Shown: in pieces, positions 14,416 to 19,547 of the stretch
Layout: every line of letters starts with the position of its first letter
How positions within the stretch are numbered: the first letter of the stretch is position 1
Assembly: GCA_964607915.1 (NCBI GenBank)
Contig: CAZSMU010000069.1
Coordinates: forward strand, 1-19,547
Reading direction: 5' to 3'
Length of the DNA stretch: 19,547 bases
Origin: JADJPL01 sp964607915
GTDB taxonomy: Bacteria; Bacteroidota; Bacteroidia; Chitinophagales; Saprospiraceae
Program-made: the position numbers and the translations under genes
The notes under the pieces: model-generated
What the model was told of the DNA's origin: nothing
Database searches by the model: none
The model's input: only the letters and a program-made list of their open reading frames with translations

Positions 14416-16182
14416 ATGCGTATGGCTTTGGAAAAAAACGACGCCTTGAGCCCGTTGCAGCGCTTCTTTCGCCTGCTTGCGGCGGATGGCAAAGATATCA
14501 CGTATATTTATGTGTACGCCATATTTTCGGGCCTGATCGCTTTGATCTTGCCACTCGGCGTACAGGCGATCATTGGTTTGATCGCGGGGGGTACGATGTC
14601 GGTATCGCTCTATGTGTTGATTGGGGTGGTCACGGCGGCCACAGTGTTCTCCGGCATTTTGAAAATCATGCAGATGTCGGTGACCGAGACTATCCAACAA
14701 CGCATTTTCGTGCGTTCGGCATTTGATTTCTCCTATCGGCTGCCGCGGCTCCGCCTGGACAGTTTGAGCAACTACTACCCGCCGGAGCTGGTAAACCGCT
14801 TTTTCGACACCCTGACTATTCAGAAAGGCTTGCCCAAAATCCTGATAGATTTATCGTCGTCGGTTTTACAAATCGTGTTCGGGTTACTGCTCATTTCGTT
14901 CTACCATCCGTTTTATGTGTTCTTCAGTATCCTGTTGTTGCTCGTCATGTTTTTGATTTTCCGATTGACGGGGCAGCGGGGCCTGGCCACGAGCTTGAAG
15001 GAGTCCAAGCACAAATACGAGGTGGCGTATTGGTTGGAGGAACAGGCGCGGGCATTGGCGACCTTCAAGCTGGCAGGTGATTCGCCGTTCCCTTTGCAGC
15101 GCACCGACGCGCTGGTGGGGAATTACCTCAAATACCGGCGCGAGCATTTCAAAGTCCTGGTGTCCCAGTTTGGGAGCATTGTGGCGTTTGAGGTAGTGGT
15201 TATCGCTTCTCTGCTGGCGCTGGGCAGCTACCTGGTGTTGCAAAACCAGATCAACTTCGGGCAATTCGTCGCAGCGGATATCGTCATCATCATCGTCATC
15301 GGCTCCGTCGAAAAGTTGATCGTCACGATGGAAACGGTGTACGACGTATTGACAGCATTAGACAAGTTGGGCTATGTGACGGATTTACCGCTCGAAGAAA
15401 ACCAGGGGATCGCGTTTACGGAGTGCGAAAAAAACTGCGGCATCGAGCTGCATTTGGATAAGGTGTCGTTTTCCTTTGCGGGTTCCGACCGACCTGCGCT
15501 CAACGGGATTGACCTGCACATCAACCCGGGGGAATCGGTTTGTATATCGGGCTACAGCCGCTCAGGGAAGACGACGCTGCTGGAACTGGTGGCTGGGCTG
15601 TTCCCCTATTTCCAGGGCAGCATCAGCTACAACGGCTTCCCGCTGCGCAGCATAGAACTCGACAGCCTGCGCCGCCAAATCGGCGACTTCCTGGCCGAAG
15701 AGCATTTGTTCAAGGGAACCATCCTGGAAAATATCAGCGTCGGAAACCCCGACCTGCCCCTGAGCGATGTCCTGGAAGCTGCTGAAAAACTGGGCCTGGC
15801 GAGCTTCATCCGCAACCTGCCCGACGGCTACCACACGATGCTGATGCCGGAAGGCCGCAACCTGCCCCGCAGTATTCGCCTCAAAATCATGCTGGTGCGG
15901 GCCCTGGCCGGCAAACCCCGCCTCCTGGTAGTAGAAGATGTATTCTCGACTATGGAGCCCCGCGACCGTCAGATCATCGCCTCCTGCCTCACCGCCCCCG
16001 ACCGCCCCTGGACCCTGGTGACGGTTTCCAACGACCCATTGCTGGCTTCTCATTGCGATCGGGTAGTAATTCTGAAAGAGGGCCTCGTAGAAACAGAAGG
16101 CACATTTCAGGAAATTCAAAACAGTGCGCACTTCAAACCTGTTTTCCGTCAGGAAGATTCACGGAATCTCTCCGGACGCTAA
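14416..16182 (+). CDS. ABC exporter (fused permease-ATPase) with degenerate nucleotide-binding domain
   Basis: This 588-residue half-transporter has about six membrane helices (near 30-55, 63-86, 143-163, 165-184, 257-278 and 283-303) and a C-terminal ATPase domain (about 345-575). There is no N-terminal C39 peptidase. Walker A is intact (G379-YSRSGKT-386, K385). The other motifs deviate: the Q-loop position is A427 (IGDFLAEEHLF); the signature LSGGQ is replaced by LPRSI (483-487); Walker B/catalytic DE reads E507-D508 (LLVVEDVFSTMEP); and the H-loop histidine is N539 (VTVSNDP). The surrounding fold stays aligned, so no frameshift explains this. The next two genes encode HlyD and TolC partners, indicating a type I export system of reduced or unusual ATPase activity. 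A second start is at 14422. Confidence 0.9.
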   Translation: MRMALEKNDALSPLQRFFRLLAADGKDITYIYVYAIFSGLIALILPLGVQAIIGLIAGGTMSVSLYVLIGVVTAATVFSGILKIMQMSVTETIQQRIFVRSAFDFSYRLPRLRLDSLSNYYPPELVNRFFDTLTIQKGLPKILIDLSSSVLQIVFGLLLISFYHPFYVFFSILLLLVMFLIFRLTGQRGLATSLKESKHKYEVAYWLEEQARALATFKLAGDSPFPLQRTDALVGNYLKYRREHFKVLVSQFGSIVAFEVVVIASLLALGSYLVLQNQINFGQFVAADIVIIIVIGSVEKLIVTMETVYDVLTALDKLGYVTDLPLEENQGIAFTECEKNCGIELHLDKVSFSFAGSDRPALNGIDLHINPGESVCISGYSRSGKTTLLELVAGLFPYFQGSISYNGFPLRSIELDSLRRQIGDFLAEEHLFKGTILENISVGNPDLPLSDVLEAAEKLGLASFIRNLPDGYHTMLMPEGRNLPRSIRLKIMLVRALAGKPRLLVVEDVFSTMEPRDRQIIASCLTAPDRPWTLVTVSNDPLLASHCDRVVILKEGLVETEGTFQEIQNSAHFKPVFRQEDSRNLSGR

Positions 16183-16197
16183 AACAACAACCGCTAT

Positions 16198-17574
16198 ATG
16201 CTGCATATTTCTTCCCATTCGATTACCACAAAAGTCGGTACCCAACTGTTCAAATCCTTTCAGGAAACAGGGGTGTCGTCGAGCCATCGCCTGTTCGTGC
16301 GCTGGCTGCTGGCCGCCCTGGGCGTATTCCTGCTCTTCCTGTTTTTGCCCTGGACACAGAATGTGCAATCCAAAGGAAAAATCACAGTACTGCGGCCGGA
16401 ACACCGCCCCCAGACCATCCACTCCGCTATCCCGGGGCGCATCGAGCGCTGGTATGTGCGCGACGGGCAGTACGTGAACGCCGGTGATACGATTGCCTTC
16501 CTCTCGGAAGTCAAATCGGAATACTTCGACCCCGAGCTGGTCGCTCGTACCCGCGACCAGGTCACAGCCAAGAGTGCTTCCATCGGCGCGTATGCGGAAA
16601 AGGCCGATGCCCTGGCCCAACAAATCGAGGCCCTGCAACTGGAACTCCGCTTCAAAGAAGAACAGCTCCGCAACAAAGTTCGGCAGACAGAGTTCAAGCT
16701 GCAGTCCGACAGCATCGAATTCGAGCGCACCCGGCTCGACCTCGTCATTGCAGACCGGCAGTGGAAGCGCACGGAAACCCTCTACCAACAGGGCATCAAA
16801 CCCCTCAATGAGGTAGAGGATAAACGCCTCAAAATCCAGGAGCTCAACGCCAAATTGGTCGCCAACGAGAACAAACTACTCAGCACCCGCAACGAACTGC
16901 TCAACGCCCGCCTGGAACTGCGCACCATCCTATATGAGACGAAACAAAAAATCGCAAAAGCCAGCTCCGACCGGTTCAGCGCCCTGACCGATGGCTATGA
17001 AGCACAGGCCGCGACCCGGAAACTGGAAATCCAGGCCTCCAACTACAGCGTCCGGGCAGATAACCGATACATCATCGCTCCGCAAGCAGGCTATATCGCG
17101 CGTATCCTACAGACGGGTATCGGGGAAACGATCAAGGAGGGGGAAGCCCTGGCCAGCATCCTGCCCGCAGCCTACGAGCCCGCCGTAGAAATCTACGTGC
17201 GCCCCATGGACTTCCCGCTGATGAAAATCGGCCAGGAGGTACGCTTCATCTTTGATGGATGGCCGGCTTTCGTCTTTTCAGGATGGCCGGGGGCTTCGTT
17301 TGGGGCCTACAGCGGTAGAATAGCCGCTATTGACAATATCATCAGCGAAAACGGTAAATACCGCGTGCTCGTAGCTGCCGACCAGTCGGAAAAACCCTGG
17401 CCAGAGGCCCTGCGCCCAGGCTCCGGAGCCAATGCCATCGCCATGTTGGGCAATGTGCCGGTCTGGTATGAATTGTGGCGACAGCTCAACGGCTTCCCCC
17501 CCGAGTACTACGACGCCGATGCAGAGGATTTTAAAGCCCTGAAGTGGGACGCGCCTATCAAAGATATCAAATAA
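16198..17574 (+). CDS. HlyD-family membrane fusion (periplasmic adaptor) protein
   Basis: This 458-residue protein has a cytoplasmic N terminus, one membrane helix (about 32-51), and the first half of a biotinyl-lipoyl domain (about 72-105, HSAIPGRIERWYVRDGQYVNAGDTI). A long alpha-helical hairpin follows (about 112-285, rich in L/E/Q/K heptads). Then come the second lipoyl half (about 290-325, YIIAPQAGYIARILQTGIGETIKEGEAL) and a beta-barrel end (about 326-450). This order is typical of type I secretion adaptors that join an inner-membrane ABC protein to a TolC channel. The gene starts 15 nt after the ABC stop and ends 4 nt before the TolC start, so the three are one operon. The tryptophan-rich insert GWPAFVFSGWPGASFGAY in the barrel is notable. 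Confidence 0.92.
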   Translation: MLHISSHSITTKVGTQLFKSFQETGVSSSHRLFVRWLLAALGVFLLFLFLPWTQNVQSKGKITVLRPEHRPQTIHSAIPGRIERWYVRDGQYVNAGDTIAFLSEVKSEYFDPELVARTRDQVTAKSASIGAYAEKADALAQQIEALQLELRFKEEQLRNKVRQTEFKLQSDSIEFERTRLDLVIADRQWKRTETLYQQGIKPLNEVEDKRLKIQELNAKLVANENKLLSTRNELLNARLELRTILYETKQKIAKASSDRFSALTDGYEAQAATRKLEIQASNYSVRADNRYIIAPQAGYIARILQTGIGETIKEGEALASILPAAYEPAVEIYVRPMDFPLMKIGQEVRFIFDGWPAFVFSGWPGASFGAYSGRIAAIDNIISENGKYRVLVAADQSEKPWPEALRPGSGANAIAMLGNVPVWYELWRQLNGFPPEYYDADAEDFKALKWDAPIKDIK

Positions 17575-17578
17575 ACCG

Positions 17579-19048
17579 ATGAAGCGCATGGACCGGAAGT
17601 GCTCATGGACGGCGGCTATCCGCAACTGGATCGCTTGTCTCGTATTCTTCCCCGCGGGCCCTGCCCTCTCTGCACAGGATACCACCGCCTCCGTACTGAC
17701 CCTGCAGGAGTTCCTCGCAGGGGTAGCGGCGTACAGCCCCCTCGCCAGGAACGCACGCCTCCAGCAAGACCAGGCACAAGGGGCGCTGCAAATGGCCCGG
17801 GGCGCTTTTGACCCCAAGCTCTACGCCGATTGGCAGCAAAAGTCTTTCGGCGGAAAATCGTATTACACCCTGGGCTCTACAGGAATGAAAGTACAGTCGC
17901 CGTTTGCACTGTCGTTCAAGTCTGAGTTCAATACGGCCCGGGGTGCTTTTCTGAACCCCGAAGATAAGCTGCCGACCGCAGGGCAAGCCTTGCTGGGAGC
18001 CAACCTGCCCCTGCTCAACGGATTGTTGATAGACCCCTATCGGGCCGAGCTTCAGCAGGCCCGCCTGGGATTGCCGATGGCGGGTGCAACCCGGCAAAGC
18101 CAACTCAACGACCTGCTCTTCGAGGCAGGGCTCGCCTTTGTTGACTGGTCGGTGGCCTGGGCACAGGTGGGCATCTACCAACAAGCCGCCGATATCGCAC
18201 GCTTTCGCCTGGGGGGCGTCGTGGAAAGCTTCCTGCAAGGCGACAAGCCCGCCGTAGATACTCTGGAGACCTATATCCTGCTCCAAAACCGCCTCTTTGA
18301 CCTCAATGAGGCACGCCTGGCTACGAAGGTCGCCGCACAGGCCCTGGAAGCTTTTTTCTGGTCGCCAAACCGCCCCTCGCCGCCCGGCAGCCCACTGTCC
18401 GGCGGCCGACAGCCCGCTGTTTTCGCAGATACCAACGCCCCTATCCTACCCCTACTGGACTCTTTCCTGGTCGAATTGCCCCGACACCCGGAACTGCGCC
18501 TCCTCGGACTGGAACTCCAGCAACTGGCTATCGAACGGCGCCTCGCAGCCGAACAACTCAAGCCCCGGCTCGACCTCTCCTACAACCTCCTCGGGAATGG
18601 CACCGATTTCACCCCCGCCAACGGGGCTGGCAACCTGCTCCGCGATGCCCTACTGCAAAATTACAAATGGGGCCTCGACTTCTCCTTCCCCCTCTTCCTG
18701 CGCAAAGAAAGGGGCAAACTCGCCCTGACTACTCTGAAACAGGAAACCACAACCAACAAACTACAGCAAAAACAGGCAGATCTGGAAGTGAAAATGCGCA
18801 ATTACTTTTCCGAACTGCAAAACAGCGCCTCTCAAATCGCGCTGTACCGCAGCATCAGCGATAATTACCAGCGCCTGCTCGACGCCGAACGCGTGAAGTT
18901 TGACCTCGGGGAAAGCTCCGTGTTCCTGCTCAACACCCGCGAGCAAAAACTCCTGGAAGCCCAGGTCAAATACGCCAAACTACAGGGCCTGTACCAGAAA
19001 CACCTGCTCGCACTCTCCTGGGCGTCCGGAAGGCTGGGCGGAGATTAG
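17579..19048 (+). CDS. TolC-family outer membrane efflux protein
   Basis: This 489-residue protein has a signal peptide (about 1-32, ending ALSAQ) and two homologous outer-membrane-efflux repeats (about 40-230 and 285-480) separated by a proline-rich linker (about 260-280). The first repeat contains LTLQEFLAGVAAYSPLARNARLQQDQAQGAL and the last helix contains RVKFDLGESSVFLLNTREQKLLEAQVKYAKLQ, the usual TolC-type coiled coil. It would form the trimeric outer-membrane exit duct for the preceding ABC and HlyD proteins. ATG codons at 17579 and 17588 are both possible; the first leaves only 4 nt from the HlyD stop. The substrate of the system is not encoded in the window in any form I recognise. 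Confidence 0.92.
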   Translation: MKRMDRKCSWTAAIRNWIACLVFFPAGPALSAQDTTASVLTLQEFLAGVAAYSPLARNARLQQDQAQGALQMARGAFDPKLYADWQQKSFGGKSYYTLGSTGMKVQSPFALSFKSEFNTARGAFLNPEDKLPTAGQALLGANLPLLNGLLIDPYRAELQQARLGLPMAGATRQSQLNDLLFEAGLAFVDWSVAWAQVGIYQQAADIARFRLGGVVESFLQGDKPAVDTLETYILLQNRLFDLNEARLATKVAAQALEAFFWSPNRPSPPGSPLSGGRQPAVFADTNAPILPLLDSFLVELPRHPELRLLGLELQQLAIERRLAAEQLKPRLDLSYNLLGNGTDFTPANGAGNLLRDALLQNYKWGLDFSFPLFLRKERGKLALTTLKQETTTNKLQQKQADLEVKMRNYFSELQNSASQIALYRSISDNYQRLLDAERVKFDLGESSVFLLNTREQKLLEAQVKYAKLQGLYQKHLLALSWASGRLGGD

Positions 19049-19104
19049 ACAGGGAAAAAAGAAAACCTCAAGCCCCTCTTCGCCGCCCCCGGCAAAAGGC
19101 TGTC

Positions 19105-19470
19105 TCAGCACAAAGACGGATCCTCCGGAGCCAGTTCGTAAAAAGTATCCTCCCGGTTGGATTCAGAGGTGTGCCGACAGGGAAAGTCTTTTTCCAGAAG
19201 AATCTGCAGCCCCCCGACGGTTTGTTCAATGGCAACCTCCTCAGAGGCTATCCACTCACGGGCCTGCTCGCCAGGCAACAGGACAGAAATGCATCCTTCT
19301 TCAAAGCGGGCCTCCAGCGCAGGTACCTCGCTCCACTCCACCCGGAAGCGGAAACTCGCCCCCGACCCAAAGTGGACGGCCTCTTCCACGAAACCCCGCG
19401 CCTGGAGCGTTTCCAAATCAGACTTGCGCACCCGGAAACGGATGCTGTTGGATATGCAACGAAACTTCAT
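19105..19470 (-). CDS. Small conserved protein, DUF7009-like
   Basis: This 121-residue soluble protein has no signal peptide or membrane segment. It opens with MKFRCISNSIRFRVRKSDLETL and contains ISVLLPGEQAREWIASEEVAIE and LQILLEKDFPCRH. From memory this matches a short Bacteroidota family listed as DUF7009, whose function is unknown; I could not verify the match. The charged beta-rich start and the strongly conserved-looking EKDFxC motif suggest a compact single-domain protein. It is convergent with the TolC gene (56-bp gap) and is transcribed away from the 21-bp repeat copy that lies 25-45 bp upstream of its start. Confidence 0.75.
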   Translation of the reverse strand: MKFRCISNSIRFRVRKSDLETLQARGFVEEAVHFGSGASFRFRVEWSEVPALEARFEEGCISVLLPGEQAREWIASEEVAIEQTVGGLQILLEKDFPCRHTSESNREDTFYELAPEDPSLC

Positions 19471-19494
19471 CTCAACTTTCCATTTTTTAAAGAA

Positions 19495-19515
19495 AATAGA
19501 CTTGTTGCGCGGGGT
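19495..19515 (-). repeat. 21-bp repeat, copy 2
   Basis: This is the exact reverse complement of 10943-10963. Read on the minus strand it points toward the DUF7009-like gene, 25-45 bp upstream of its ATG, in the promoter or leader zone. No other full copy is in the window. Confidence 0.85.
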
Positions 19516-19547
19516 CAGCGAGGAGGGAAAAAAGAGTCATTTTTTGT

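Noticed and set aside
15661..16030. Frameshift or sequencing error as the cause of the missing ABC motifs
   Set aside because: Residues between and around the motifs stay in register with the family (TILENI, RALAGKPRLLVVED, DRVVILKEG), so these are substitutions in an intact frame.
1..19547. CRISPR array, tRNA, rRNA or insertion sequence
   Set aside because: I saw no regularly spaced direct repeats with unique spacers, no cloverleaf-like sequence, and no transposase or terminal inverted repeats with target duplications.

Overview
The window looks like chromosomal DNA of a member of the Bacteroidota, most likely of the Saprospirales group. This is an inference from several signs: a secreted protein with a type IX secretion (T9SS) C-terminal signal and HYR-like, dockerin-like and cohesin-like modules; a lipoprotein with the N-terminal block typical of Bacteroidota Ig-like lipoproteins; a sensor kinase with periplasmic TPRs; and candidate promoters of the Bacteroidota -7 type (TAnnTTTG). 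Coding DNA is GC-rich and gene ends are AT-rich. I saw no rRNA, tRNA, CRISPR array, transposase or phage gene.

Left part (1-4882, all minus strand). A BlaI/MecI-type repressor gene is followed by a BlaR1-like M56 membrane metallopeptidase that runs off the left edge. The repressor's promoter region carries three copies of one dyad, TACGAA-N4-TTCGTA, one lying between the promoter elements and one over the expected start site. Upstream is a two-component pair: a NarL/LuxR-type response regulator, then a hybrid-free TPR histidine kinase.

Middle (4883-10925, plus strand). After a 492-bp intergenic region comes a 1428-residue secreted, cysteine-rich modular protein with a T9SS sorting domain. 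Next, with its own candidate promoter inside an inverted repeat, is an HD-phosphohydrolase fused to a Pycsar-effector-like transmembrane domain (PycTM/DUF5706). A dnaX-like slippery sequence sits in the linker between these two domains.

Right-middle (10959-13573, minus strand). A tyrosine recombinase of the XerC/D type is followed by an Ig-like (Big_5) lipoprotein.

Right part (13731-19048, plus strand). An ECF-type sigma factor without an adjacent anti-sigma gene is followed by hairpin terminators. Then comes a tight three-gene operon, ABC exporter - HlyD adaptor - TolC channel, which is a complete type I secretion/efflux set. The ABC protein keeps Walker A but has lost the Q-loop glutamine, the LSGGQ signature, the normal Walker B/catalytic Glu pair and the H-loop histidine. 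A small minus-strand gene (DUF7009-like) closes the window. A 21-bp sequence just upstream of it is repeated exactly, in inverted orientation, after the HD-PycTM gene.

The best candidates for unusual biology are the HD-PycTM fusion with its possible programmed frameshift, the degenerate-ATPase type I secretion operon, and the 21-bp repeat.
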